Of a stretch of DNA of 52,489 nt, positions 26,812 through 35,794 are shown one piece after another; the first letter of the stretch is position 1; every line of letters begins with the position of its first letter. The stretch is from positions 1-52,489 of the forward strand of contig JAKAEB010000022.1 in assembly GCA_021818445.1 (NCBI GenBank). The letters run 5' to 3'. Under the pieces are notes generated by a model. The model made no database searches and was not told where the DNA came from. It worked only from the letters and a program-made list of their open reading frames with translations. The DNA comes from Planctomycetota bacterium (lineage in GTDB: Bacteria; Planctomycetota; Phycisphaerae; WQYP01). A program made the translations under genes and the position numbers.

Positions 26812-26976
26812 GATCGGTGCACGATCAGAGGCGACCATTGCTGACAGGCAGCAACTGCACGACGCCCCATCCCTGAGGCATAATTAAATTGTCTACAACA
26901 ACTCGCCTGACACGGCGGGAACTTGCTCTCGCATCGGCATCAAGCGTGGGAAAGTAGGGTTGAACTCACCTGCCCC

Positions 26977-27001
26977 CATTGATTGGAGAGGCTAATCAAT
27001 G
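26977..27001. promoter_or_regulatory. Inverted repeat, possible operator
   Basis: CATTGATT and AATCAATG are a perfect inverted repeat with a 9-bp spacer, a size fitting a dimeric regulator. It lies between the regulator at 27086 and the PEP-CTERM gene, about 260 bp upstream of the latter's start. Confidence 0.4.
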
Positions 27002-27085
27002 TCTGATAATAAGTCAAGAAAAAAATTGCGGAATTCTTTCGGTTCCATATTCGCGCCGGGGTTGCATTGATGGCGATCAGAGGTG

Positions 27086-28297
27086 TTAAGTGGTGGCTAC
27101 CATCCGAGGAGGCGGCATGCTGGCATGTTCCGCCCGCCATTGCGAGGGTGTGCATTTCATTCTATTCCGAAAAACACGATGAAAATGCTGATAATCGCGA
27201 AATCCGCTTTCAATAGCAACCCGCGATAGCGAGAAGCTTTCACGGCGCATCAGTTCCATAGCGCACCGGAGACGTACCTGCCCGAGTTGATCCATCATGG
27301 AACAGCCAAGCTGCGCGCGAAAATAGTTTTGCAATGTTTGCCGGGACAAACCGACGTGCTTGACCAATTCTGTTATGCGCATCGGCCGCCGAAAATTGGC
27401 CCTTATAAAGCGCAACGCCTTTGAGACGCCGGGGTTGAGGCGATGAGCGACGTCCGTCGAGGCACGCATTACGACACCCGAATTGGGAATGATCTGAAAT
27501 CCAGCTTCCATGGTTCCATCCATGAGGGCGTGCAGAGCTTCAGCGGCACGCTGGCCCCACATCTCGAGGTTCAGATCCACGCTGGAGAGTTGCACTGGCG
27601 CATAAAGGCAGGTGGTGGGAAAATTATCGACACCAACCACCGCCACCTCATCGGGAACAGAATAGCCCAATTGTCGGCATACACCGATTGCTTCCACCGC
27701 CGCTTCATCATTACCAGCCATGATCCCAAAAGGTCGTGGTAACTTTTTAACCGCCACCGGAAGATTGCGGATGCTGGTCGGCGCAGCGGCAATACCCACT
27801 TCTTTAAGGCGCTGCCGAAAGCCGCGAAATCGCGCCATCTCAGACCGGCTGCGCCGGGCGCGAACCTGCAGGAACAGCGCGCGGTCGATGCCGCAATCGA
27901 TGAGATGATCGGCGGCCGTGCGCCCAACCCCCACATCATCGCAGTAAACGCCATGGGCACCGGTTATGGGGCGATGCTGGTCCAAATTAACAACCGGTCC
28001 GTGAATGGCGCGGGCAACACCCAATAGCACCTTACCGCGCCCGCTGAAGACCAATGCTCCATCGTAAGTGCGCCGAATTGGGATGCGGTTGGCGAAACGC
28101 ACGCGCATGTCCAATATCCATCCCTGCGAAGCGGCGTACCGCGCAATGCCCTCCAGCATGCGCTGGTCCCACCACCATAACGCCACAAGTACATGACGGG
28201 TCGGTGCGGGCTTTGACCGCGCGGTTCGGGGTTGGCTGGGGGACAACGTCTCGGTAGTCATGGCGTTATTATGATAGCTATGTTGTAAATTTGCCAT
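27086..28297 (-). CDS. XylR-like regulator: LacI-type sensor plus AraC DNA-binding domain
   Basis: The 403-residue regulator has an N-terminal periplasmic-binding-protein-like sensor (about 35-295, 'VPDEVAVVGVDNFPTTC' being the LacI-type signature) and a C-terminal AraC domain with two helix-turn-helix units ('RITELVKHVGLSRQTLQNYF' and 'LSRVAIESGFRDYQHFHRVF'). Architecture matches E. coli XylR, which binds a sugar. It is divergent from the ROK kinase (64 bp between starts), so it probably controls that gene and possibly the PEP-CTERM gene downstream. The start is uncertain; MTTETL at 28261 is an alternative. Confidence 0.9.
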   Translation of the reverse strand: MANLQHSYHNNAMTTETLSPSQPRTARSKPAPTRHVLVALWWWDQRMLEGIARYAASQGWILDMRVRFANRIPIRRTYDGALVFSGRGKVLLGVARAIHGPVVNLDQHRPITGAHGVYCDDVGVGRTAADHLIDCGIDRALFLQVRARRSRSEMARFRGFRQRLKEVGIAAAPTSIRNLPVAVKKLPRPFGIMAGNDEAAVEAIGVCRQLGYSVPDEVAVVGVDNFPTTCLYAPVQLSSVDLNLEMWGQRAAEALHALMDGTMEAGFQIIPNSGVVMRASTDVAHRLNPGVSKALRFIRANFRRPMRITELVKHVGLSRQTLQNYFRAQLGCSMMDQLGQVRLRCAMELMRRESFSLSRVAIESGFRDYQHFHRVFRNRMKCTPSQWRAEHASMPPPRMVATT

Positions 28298-28361
28298 TGA
28301 ATATCAAACGTCTTGTACTATCGTGGAGCACTGGAGATGGTTTTATCTAAAAGGGTACCAA

Positions 28362-29303
28362 ATGGTGATCTGGGTGGCCGACGCCGGTGGAACCAATATT
28401 CGTGTGGGACTGCTGCACGAAAACAAGTTGTGTGCGGTGGAGGTGATACCGGCGATGGCCAACCTCGGTCTGCGCGAAGCGGTGAAAAGGGTGGCGGCCA
28501 GATGGACGTATATGCACCGGCAGTTTTCTGGCCGACAGGTGCCTGCCACGGCTGTTGGTTTGGCGTTGCCAGGCATCGTAAACCCTGTTTCGGGAAGGAT
28601 TTACGCCACACCTGAAGCCAAGTATGACGACGCCCCCTCAAAGAATGTCGGCCGCCTGATGGCCGGCGCGGGCATCAGTCATGCTTTTTGGTGCAATGAC
28701 GCCCATGCCGCCTTGGCTGGCGAATATCGCTTCGGTGCCGCCCGGGGTGTTAAAAATGCCATTATGGTAACCTTGGGAACGGGCATCGGCAGTGCGGTAA
28801 TGATCAATGGGCACCCGCTTACGGGCGAGCACGGACTGGCTGGCAATATCATCGGTCATTCCACCATGGACGTTTTTGGGGCGCGGTGCGAATGCGGAAA
28901 TATCGGATGTGCGGAACTCTACGCCTCCACCTGGCGATTGGAAACTCTGGTTAAGGGAATGGATGGTTTCAGAAAAAGCGCATTGGCGGCCGAGGGTGTC
29001 ATCGATTACCGCAATGTATTTCGGCATGCAGATCATGGCGATTCGCTCGCCATGAGGCTGGTTGAAAAGTCCATTCATGTATGGAGCGCGGTGGTATGCA
29101 ATCTCATTCATCAATATGACCCCGAGTTGATCGTGATAGGCGGTGGGCTGGCGCAGCAGCACCGCCGACTTTTGCCAGCTTTTCGGGCGTATGTTCAGAA
29201 ACATTCATGGGCTAAGTGGCGGATCAAAATTCGCAAAGCCGCCCTGGGAAATAACGCCGGCTTGCTGGGTGTGGGTGCCCTGGCGGCTGAAAAAAGGAAC
29301 TGA
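28362..29303 (+). CDS. ROK-family sugar kinase
   Basis: Probably phosphorylates a hexose (glucokinase-, fructokinase- or mannokinase-like). The 313 residues carry DAGGTN (7-12) for ATP phosphate binding, 'GTGIGSAVMINGHPLTGEHG', and the ROK zinc motif CECGNIGC followed by 'AELYAS'. No DNA-binding domain is present, so it is an enzyme not a repressor. I chose ATG 28362 (AGGG at 6 nt), not the earlier in-frame ATG at 28323. The stop is 4 bp before the TTG of the phosphomannose isomerase gene. Confidence 0.92.
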   Translation: MVIWVADAGGTNIRVGLLHENKLCAVEVIPAMANLGLREAVKRVAARWTYMHRQFSGRQVPATAVGLALPGIVNPVSGRIYATPEAKYDDAPSKNVGRLMAGAGISHAFWCNDAHAALAGEYRFGAARGVKNAIMVTLGTGIGSAVMINGHPLTGEHGLAGNIIGHSTMDVFGARCECGNIGCAELYASTWRLETLVKGMDGFRKSALAAEGVIDYRNVFRHADHGDSLAMRLVEKSIHVWSAVVCNLIHQYDPELIVIGGGLAQQHRRLLPAFRAYVQKHSWAKWRIKIRKAALGNNAGLLGVGALAAEKRN

Positions 29304-29307
29304 CACC

Positions 29308-31134
29308 TTGAAGCAGACATGCTATGACAAATGTCCGAAAATCACATTTCCCGCCCCGGGAGGCCATGTGCAGAGCGGATGGGATGCGATCGTCAGCGAA
29401 TGGCGGCGACGACTGGCTGAATCGGGACATCGTCTACTGGTGGTGGACTGCTACTCCGGCGTTGATGCCAAATACATTCAATCATTACTATCCCGTACTC
29501 TTCGTCCGGAATGGACGGTGGATACGACGGATTTATTAAAATCCTTGGCGCAGATTGAAGCACTTGTTTCTCCGTATATGGGTGACGACCCGGTCTTCGG
29601 TCGATTGACCGATCGGCGTTTGAGCGATTTTTTTGACGCCGATAAATTGGCGGCAGCGAGGGCGCGCCTTCAAGGTGGCGACGGCCTGCAACTGGTATGC
29701 GGGCCGGGTGCAGCGCTCCTGTCCGACCGACGTGCGATGGTGGTGTACGCCGACATGGCGCGATGGCCGATTCAACTTCGATTTCGAAGCGGTCAGGCGG
29801 GCAATCTGGGCACGCCGATTGAACAGGGTTCAGCCGCAGAAAAATACAAACGGGCATTTTTCGTTGATTGGCGGGTGCTGGATCAGCACAAGATGTCGGT
29901 GTTTGATGATGCGGAGTATTTTCTGGATACCACCGACCCTGCCCAGCCGGTCGCCGTGCGCGGCCCACTGATGCGGCAGGCGCTCTTAAATCTAACGCAG
30001 CGCCCGTTCAGGGTGGTACCCTATTTTGATCCCGCACCATGGGGCGGAAGGTGGATGCAGCGGCATTTTCATCTCGACGAGCAAAGCCCCAACTATGGAT
30101 GGGGATTTGACTGCGTGCCGGAGGAAAACAGCCTGCTATTGCAATTTGGCGCGGTGACAACGGAGATACCGGCAATCAATCTGGTGTTGCGTCATCCGTT
30201 GCAGTTGTTGGGTGAGAGCGTTCATGGCCAGTTCGGGGCGGAGTTTCCCATCCGGTTTGATATGCTCGACACGATCGGAGGAGGGAATTTAAGCCTTCAG
30301 GTGCATCCGCTGCGTGCCTATATTCGCGACCATTTTGGTGTCTCGTATACGCAGGATGAGAGTTACTACATACTGCAGGCCAATCCGGATGCAGCGGTTT
30401 ATCTCGGCGTCGTTGACCACGTGGATGCGGATCAATTTTCCGCCGATTTGCATCGCGCACAGAGTCTGAACATTGCTCCGCCAGTAGAGGCATACGTCAA
30501 CCGGTGGCCGGCGCGGAAGCATGATCATTTTTTAATACCGGCAGGCACGTGCCACTGCTCCGGGGCCGGCAATCTGGTACTGGAAATCAGCGCCACGCCC
30601 TATATCTTCACCTTCAAATTGTGGGACTGGGGGCGGCTGGGGTTGGACGGACACCCACGCCCGATCCACCTGGAGCGGGGACTGGCAAATATCCAATGGC
30701 AGTACGGCACGCAATGGGTAGAACATAACCTGATCAACCACATCACTCCACTGGAACGAGGCAAATGGTGGCGAGAAGAGCAAACGGGCCTGCACGCTTC
30801 CCAATTCATTGAAACACGCCGTCACTGGTTCACCGGACCTGTTGTGCATCGCAGCACACAGTCGGTAAATGTGCTCAACCTTGTCGAGGGTTCGGCCGTT
30901 AAAGTGGAAAGCCCCGATGGCTGTTTTGATCCACTCGTCATCCATTACGCGGAGACTTTCATCGTGCCGGCGGCGGCGGGTGATTATGTGATCACGCCGC
31001 TGGATGGGACATCGGAATCGCCACTGGCTACGATCAAGGCTTTTGTTCGGGGCCAAAACGCAGATTTGCCGCATGACACGCCGCGTGGGCTCAAGGCCGC
31101 TGCGTCCAGAGAGCCGCTACGGACTTTACGATGA
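29308..31134 (+). CDS. Type I phosphomannose isomerase with N-terminal kinase-like domain
   Basis: The 608-residue product has two parts. The C-terminal half is a type I mannose-6-phosphate isomerase: 'LSLQVHP' (zinc ligands Gln331, His333), Glu351, 'PAGTCHCSGAG' (His416) and 'WDWGRLG'. It interconverts mannose-6-P and fructose-6-P. The N-terminal ~230 residues look like a P-loop nucleoside/sugar-kinase fold (RLLVVDCYSGVDAKYI at 42-57), but the Walker A Gly/Lys are missing. Similar fusions occur in Bacteroidetes and Verrucomicrobia. The start is TTG at 29308 with AGGA 9 nt upstream, 4 bp after the ROK stop: cotranscribed, probably one sugar pathway. Confidence 0.85.
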   Translation: MKQTCYDKCPKITFPAPGGHVQSGWDAIVSEWRRRLAESGHRLLVVDCYSGVDAKYIQSLLSRTLRPEWTVDTTDLLKSLAQIEALVSPYMGDDPVFGRLTDRRLSDFFDADKLAAARARLQGGDGLQLVCGPGAALLSDRRAMVVYADMARWPIQLRFRSGQAGNLGTPIEQGSAAEKYKRAFFVDWRVLDQHKMSVFDDAEYFLDTTDPAQPVAVRGPLMRQALLNLTQRPFRVVPYFDPAPWGGRWMQRHFHLDEQSPNYGWGFDCVPEENSLLLQFGAVTTEIPAINLVLRHPLQLLGESVHGQFGAEFPIRFDMLDTIGGGNLSLQVHPLRAYIRDHFGVSYTQDESYYILQANPDAAVYLGVVDHVDADQFSADLHRAQSLNIAPPVEAYVNRWPARKHDHFLIPAGTCHCSGAGNLVLEISATPYIFTFKLWDWGRLGLDGHPRPIHLERGLANIQWQYGTQWVEHNLINHITPLERGKWWREEQTGLHASQFIETRRHWFTGPVVHRSTQSVNVLNLVEGSAVKVESPDGCFDPLVIHYAETFIVPAAAGDYVITPLDGTSESPLATIKAFVRGQNADLPHDTPRGLKAAASREPLRTLR

Positions 31135-31234
31135 TATCCTGCGCCATACAGGTGGTGGTATTATCAGGCAAATCGGGGCGGAAAAATCAAACCTCGTCAT
31201 CCGGGTGCAGGGTGGCGTACAGTACGGGGTGCAG

Positions 31235-32392
31235 TCAGCCGGTGGTGAGGTTAGCGGCGCGAATTTCACTGGGGGTTTGACCGAAGACCTCGCGCAGCGA
31301 CGCACGCAGTTGTTTGGCGGACGTATAGCCAATCTGTTCGGCGATGCGTTCGACCGAGTGCCTGGAATTAATTAATATCCGCCGGGCCATATGTGCCTGC
31401 ATGCGGGCGAGTTCGCGTGCGGGACTGCGGCCGAGTCCGGAAAGAAAGCGGCGTTCCAGCGTTGCCCGCGAGACGCCGAGTTTGGCCGCCAGCCACTTTA
31501 CCGATACACCATCCCCGATGTGCTGCTGGGCCAGTTCCAATGCACGGCGAACCACCGGGTCATCAACTCCGAAAATATTGGTAGACAGCCGGGTGACAAC
31601 TTCGACGGGGGCGATGAGTTCCGAGCCGACGGCACGGCGCGGGTGGGTCATCAATTCGGCGAGCAGTTCCAGTGCCCGCTGGGCAATCATCTTGGTGTTG
31701 AGCCTGATGGTTGAAAGCTGAGCCCCATTCCAGAGACCGAAGATATCATCGTTATCGACGCTCAAAATGGCGGCATCACCCGGCACCTGCAGGCCGCTGG
31801 CGCGACACGAGGCGATAATTTCCGCCCCCAGCAGATCGTCACCACCGAAAATGGCCGAAGCGGGCGGCAAAGACTTGACCCAATCCCCCACGGAGAGGGG
31901 GAATATGGCCAAGCTGTAAGGCCCGCGCGGGGTGGTGCGGGTAAAGCGGTGCGGCTTAAGCCCCGCCTTTTTCGCGGTTTCGTCAAACCCCCGCCAGCGC
32001 GCTTCCGACCAGTGGCGGCCCGCCATACCGTAGTACGCGAGATTTCTGAACCCCTTCAACATGAAGTATTCAGCCGCCATCCGGCCAACCTGAAAGTCAT
32101 CCGTAGCTACTCGAGGAAGGTTTCGGGGCGCTTCCTCGGCGGAGACATCAATTGTCGGTAACCGCCGCTTTGATGTGACAGGCCAATTGTAGCCGGGAGG
32201 ATTGGAACCAAGTATCACGCCATGAATTTTTATTTTCTGCAGATCGCAGCCTTCGAGCTTGTCAAATTCCGTGGGGAAGAGAATCCGCAAGTCGCCTCGG
32301 GCTTCGGCGTGTTCGCCCAGTGCACGCACGATCTGTCGGTTATAACCGATCGCCAAGCTACCGAGGAAAAGCACCTGTTTCATTGATTTCAT
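31235..32392 (-). CDS. XylR-like regulator, second copy
   Basis: About 385 residues: an N-terminal LacI-type sensor starting MKQVLFLGSLAIGYNR, with 'VPGDAAILSVDNDDIFG', and a C-terminal AraC domain ('VKWLAAKLGVSRATLERRF' and 'VERIAEQIGYTSAKQLRASL'). It is a diverged paralogue of the 27086 regulator. The frame is open to 32443; several ATG candidates exist (32404, 32392, 32383) and none has a convincing ribosome site. It is convergent with the ROK-isomerase pair and divergent from the pseudopilin gene, so control of either is possible. Confidence 0.85.
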   Translation of the reverse strand: MKSMKQVLFLGSLAIGYNRQIVRALGEHAEARGDLRILFPTEFDKLEGCDLQKIKIHGVILGSNPPGYNWPVTSKRRLPTIDVSAEEAPRNLPRVATDDFQVGRMAAEYFMLKGFRNLAYYGMAGRHWSEARWRGFDETAKKAGLKPHRFTRTTPRGPYSLAIFPLSVGDWVKSLPPASAIFGGDDLLGAEIIASCRASGLQVPGDAAILSVDNDDIFGLWNGAQLSTIRLNTKMIAQRALELLAELMTHPRRAVGSELIAPVEVVTRLSTNIFGVDDPVVRRALELAQQHIGDGVSVKWLAAKLGVSRATLERRFLSGLGRSPARELARMQAHMARRILINSRHSVERIAEQIGYTSAKQLRASLREVFGQTPSEIRAANLTTG

Positions 32393-33002
32393 GCGATCAA
32401 ACATTCCGCCAATGAGTCTTACCACCAACTCTGCGTGAAGCATACAACTGACCGCCCGCTCCGACTATAGCCTTTTTACCATTTATATATCACATATACG
32501 CTATTTGAACGGTCAGGGTTATCAGGCGTCGGCAGCGGTTGGGTGTGATAAAGATAAAGCCGCATCGTGGAATGCATCTCATTTTAATCGATAACATGGG
32601 GACTATTTTCATCAAAATGAGTGACAAAAAAACGCCTCATCGGTGATTCAAAAAGGCTCTAGCGAAAAAGGCCGCATATGCTAGACTCTGGTTGTGTCAA
32701 GTTTGTTACACGAGTCATTAAGACTCCTGCATGAAACGGGGCACTCTATCTGGGGAGTGGCGACCAACTCGGAAGTGATTGTAAGGTCGAAGAGCAAGTC
32801 GGTTTGAAGTGCACCCGGATATCGGCCCAGGCAGAAGTGGTGCTTTAGATATTCTCGTGGTGCGTGTTTAAAGGGTAGCAGTCCGCAGCGCTTATTGGCA
32901 CGGGTGATAAGTTCACCTGACAGCCGTGATGCATTGCAGGCAACTATATCAGTGAATTTTTATTTTTCGGCCATTGGCCATTTTTACTGGAGGTATCAAT
33001 CC
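32393..33002. other. Regulatory region between regulator and pseudopilin
   Basis: About 610 bases without a gene. An AT-rich tract (about 32475-32510) and several inverted repeats are visible: CTCATTTT (32578-32585) with AAAATGAG (32614-32621), and GAGTC-ATTAA-GACTC around 32720. A strong GGAGG ends the region 9 nt before the pseudopilin ATG. The open frame from 32895 joins the pseudopilin frame but has no ribosome site. Confidence 0.45.
32578..32621. promoter_or_regulatory. Inverted repeat, possible operator
   Basis: CTCATTTTAAT and the reverse complement of ATCAAAATGAG match in 10 of 11 positions, 22 bp apart. The site lies about 190 bp upstream of the regulator start and 380 bp upstream of the pseudopilin, a possible site for autoregulation. 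Confidence 0.35.
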
Positions 33003-34010
33003 ATGATGTTCAGCACAGTTGATCTAAAAAGCGCCGATGGCACAGGCCGCATGCCAACAGATGGCCATGGCGCGGTGCGACAAGTGCGGCGTAAGGGGTT
33101 TACACTTGTTGAATTGCTGGTGGTTATATCCATTATTGCACTGCTGATTTCGCTTTTGCTGCCGGCTCTTGCCAAGGCGAAGCAGGATGCCGTCACCGTT
33201 GGATGCCTGGCCAATTTGAGCCAGTTGGGGCAGCTTACGCTCGAATACGCCAACACCTATCAGGCCGCCATCCCGTTCGGTTCCGATACACGGACGGGGT
33301 ATTTCGGCTACGACAGTTGGGACGCGTTGCTGTTTGCCTACAAGGAAGGCATTCAGCCTACGGCCAATTACAACCTGGAATATTACAATGGATTCAATAA
33401 ATATCCGCAGCCCAATATGGCGATGGTCGATGCGTACCAGCAGCTCTACACGTGCGGTGCGGCAACGGTGCACCCCACGGCGGCGTCGCAATTTGCCACC
33501 TGCTATGCGGCGAATCCAAACTATTTTCTCCCGCTGACGGAGGAAAATTACAAGGATCCCTACGTATTCCGCACATCCAACGTGGCGAGCCCGGCCGAGG
33601 CACTGGCCATCGGCGATGCCAGCCAGAATGGGCCGTGGGGCGCGTGGGGTACCTTCGACTGGGGCCAGAATAAAGGTCCGGACAGCCCGGCTTACTTTTA
33701 TCGCAACTACCCGACCTACCTGGTACCTCCGAACGGATTTCAGCTTGGCGGACAGGCCAATGAGGATTACCCGCAGGCAACAGAAAACTATGTGAATTCC
33801 GGATTGCGCTACCGCCACAATTCAGGCGGGCCGGGATCGGGCGACGCCAATGCGGTGTTTTTTGATGGCCATGCCGCAAGCATCCCGATTAACAACAACC
33901 AGCCGGGACAAAACCCGGCGAAGGCCGGTGTGCAGGGCAGTCAGGGTTTGAAGGTTTACAACATCATCAATCCCAATCTGCCGGCGTCTGTCAATCAATC
34001 AATCTATTGA
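33003..34010 (+). CDS. Type II pseudopilin with H-X9-DG-like end
   Basis: The 335-residue protein has a class III prepilin leader: a 32-residue basic leader, cleavage between Gly32 and Phe33 in KGFTLVELLVV, Glu at mature position 5 (Glu37) and a hydrophobic helix. The globular part is Tyr/Asn/Gln-rich. The end carries 'RHNSGGPGSGDANAVFFDGH', resembling the planctomycete H-X9-DG domain of DUF1559-type proteins, which are numerous in this phylum. The leader is longer than the usual few residues. A GGAGG 9 nt upstream fixes the ATG at 33003. The PEP-CTERM gene follows after 116 bp. Confidence 0.9.
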   Translation: MMFSTVDLKSADGTGRMPTDGHGAVRQVRRKGFTLVELLVVISIIALLISLLLPALAKAKQDAVTVGCLANLSQLGQLTLEYANTYQAAIPFGSDTRTGYFGYDSWDALLFAYKEGIQPTANYNLEYYNGFNKYPQPNMAMVDAYQQLYTCGAATVHPTAASQFATCYAANPNYFLPLTEENYKDPYVFRTSNVASPAEALAIGDASQNGPWGAWGTFDWGQNKGPDSPAYFYRNYPTYLVPPNGFQLGGQANEDYPQATENYVNSGLRYRHNSGGPGSGDANAVFFDGHAASIPINNNQPGQNPAKAGVQGSQGLKVYNIINPNLPASVNQSIY

Positions 34011-34126
34011 TGAATCAATAGTTTGACGTGTTAAGTGTCTTGAGAGAGGTGGTTTTAAGCGTCGAATGTTTCGAGGCTGCCGACCTTTCGGTTATGAGTC
34101 ATCCATATGACAAGGAGAAAACGATT

Positions 34127-35650
34127 ATGGATCGCACACGTTTAATGGTAAGCCTGAGTATGGTGGTTGCGGCTTCTCTGGCCGGAGGTGTTCAGGCGTA
34201 TGCTTCCGGAGTGCCGGCCAACACTTCCATCAATATCCCCGACGCCAATTTTTCGTTGATTTACGGCCCCGCCTACGCCACGAGCACGTCGGCGGGAACC
34301 TACGGCACGGGCGGCGTCGTACCGAATGGCGATTATGGTCTACCCGGTGCATCCGGGCCGCAGACCGGCACCACGGCCGCAGGCACTACCGCCACCGACA
34401 CATCCGGTTTTGGTCTGACAACCATTTACAAGTACAGCAATGGCAACGTGCCCGATACCATGACATATACGAACCCCGGCGGTTCGGGCACCTATACCGT
34501 TTCAGGCTTCAATAACGCTTATGTGCCCGACTGGACCGGTAACGGTGGGGCCATGGGTGCCGGCAACTACGCGCCGGTTTACACCAACGGCGGTCTGTTT
34601 GGGCAGGTCTTAAGTACGGCCGTGCAGCCAAATACCACTTATTTGCTCACCGCCGATGTGCACAACACCAATAACGGTGCCATGCCGCCGTTGATAGATC
34701 TCTCGGCGGGTAGCAGTTCGTCCTACGCCAGCAACCCCATCCTGCCCGGCGGGGTTTACTACGGCGCACCAGGTGCGGCGGGTAGTTCCGCTGCAGCGGT
34801 ATCTGAGGTGGTAACGACCGGATCGAATGTATCGGGGAATCTGGGTATCACGCTTGGATCACCCGGCCTGCAGGATGTATTTACCAATGTCACCCTGACG
34901 GCAAACCCAACGACACTGCCCACCGGCAACTCCTACACCCAGCCGGTCTACGCCAGCAATGCGATATCGGTCGTCAATGAAGGACCGTTCGCGCCTTCTC
35001 CGGGGTCCAGCGATCAATCCAACCTCTCTCCGACGGGCACGGTTGGCCCCGCCTCACCCGGAACCCCATCGTCCAACACCGGGTCGGGTGCCATCAATTA
35101 TTACACCAATAATGGTGCTGCACCGGGACAAACCTTTACAACCGGTAGCAACGCTGGTGGCTATAAGCTCAATTCCGTCACCGTTAATCTCGCTGACGGG
35201 GGGAACGGTACTTTTAATGATGGGAACAGCATCACATTGGAAATTGCCAGTGTGAACCCCACCAGCGGAACCTATCAATTGCTGGAAGTGGCCAGTGGAA
35301 CCATCGCGACCGGCCAAGGTATCGGCACTGGCGACTACATCACTATCAGCCTCAATAAGGCACTGCAGCTTTCAGGTAATTCCACCTACGGTTTTGCCAT
35401 CGCGGGTGCCAGTGGTTACGCGGGTTTGGCGACCGACACGAACGCATCGGACTACACCGGCGGCATGCTGGCGGAATTCCAGCCCGGCAGCGGATTTGGT
35501 GGTACGCTTATTACAAGCTCCAACGTACCGCAGTCGGTATTTGACGTATCGCTTACACCCACCGCTGCAACGCCAGAACCGGCGGCTCTGCTGGGCATGT
35601 CAATCATGCTGGCTGGCGCGGTGCTGCTGCGAAGGCGGCGCTCGGCCTGA
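34127..35650 (+). CDS. PEP-CTERM exported protein, beta-rich
   Basis: The 507-residue protein has a Sec signal peptide (MDRTRLMVSLSMVVAASLAGG), then Gly/Thr/Ser/Asn-rich beta segments. A first domain contains 'PNTTYLLTADVHNTNN', a second (about 330-480) 'GYKLNSVTVNLADGG' and 'LEIASVNPTSGTYQLL', looking like beta-sandwich adhesive or carbohydrate-binding folds. The C-terminus is a PEP-CTERM signal: TPEPAALLGM, helix, RRRRSA. AGGAG 9 nt before the ATG 34127 supports that start over 34028. It probably shares a transcript with the pseudopilin, ending at the terminator at 35683. Confidence 0.88.
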   Translation: MDRTRLMVSLSMVVAASLAGGVQAYASGVPANTSINIPDANFSLIYGPAYATSTSAGTYGTGGVVPNGDYGLPGASGPQTGTTAAGTTATDTSGFGLTTIYKYSNGNVPDTMTYTNPGGSGTYTVSGFNNAYVPDWTGNGGAMGAGNYAPVYTNGGLFGQVLSTAVQPNTTYLLTADVHNTNNGAMPPLIDLSAGSSSSYASNPILPGGVYYGAPGAAGSSAAAVSEVVTTGSNVSGNLGITLGSPGLQDVFTNVTLTANPTTLPTGNSYTQPVYASNAISVVNEGPFAPSPGSSDQSNLSPTGTVGPASPGTPSSNTGSGAINYYTNNGAAPGQTFTTGSNAGGYKLNSVTVNLADGGNGTFNDGNSITLEIASVNPTSGTYQLLEVASGTIATGQGIGTGDYITISLNKALQLSGNSTYGFAIAGASGYAGLATDTNASDYTGGMLAEFQPGSGFGGTLITSSNVPQSVFDVSLTPTAATPEPAALLGMSIMLAGAVLLRRRRSA

Positions 35651-35682
35651 ATGACTACGGGTTGAACCGAAGTCTCTCCCAG

Positions 35683-35729
35683 CGGTCTGCCTTGCCGGAT
35701 ATTCCCGCAAGGCAGACCGTCTTTTTTTT
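35683..35729 (+). terminator. Strong intrinsic terminator after the PEP-CTERM gene
   Basis: Perfect 13-bp arms CGGTCTGCCTTGC / GCAAGGCAGACCG with an 11-nt loop, followed by TCTTTTTTTT. Confidence 0.95.
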
Positions 35730-35734
35730 GACTG

Positions 35735-35769
35735 AAAAAAAGAAACCGCGATCGAAAAATCGCGGTTTC
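35735..35769 (-). terminator. Intrinsic terminator of the rpsL-rpsG transcript
   Basis: Perfect 11-bp arms GAAACCGCGAT / ATCGCGGTTTC with a 6-nt loop; on the minus strand the stem is followed by seven T. It sits back to back with the plus-strand terminator. Confidence 0.93.
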
Positions 35770-35794
35770 CATTTTGGTTTTCAATGGATTATTT

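Larger units (their letters stand above)
26721..27085. other. Leader and intergenic region of the PEP-CTERM gene
   Basis: About 365 bases without a gene. It holds a long hairpin at 26741-26811, a short inverted repeat TGATCG-GTGCA-CGATCA (26811-26827), and a perfect 8-bp inverted repeat at 26977-27001. The open frame on the other strand (26392-26808) is a shadow of the PEP-CTERM gene. Confidence 0.5.
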
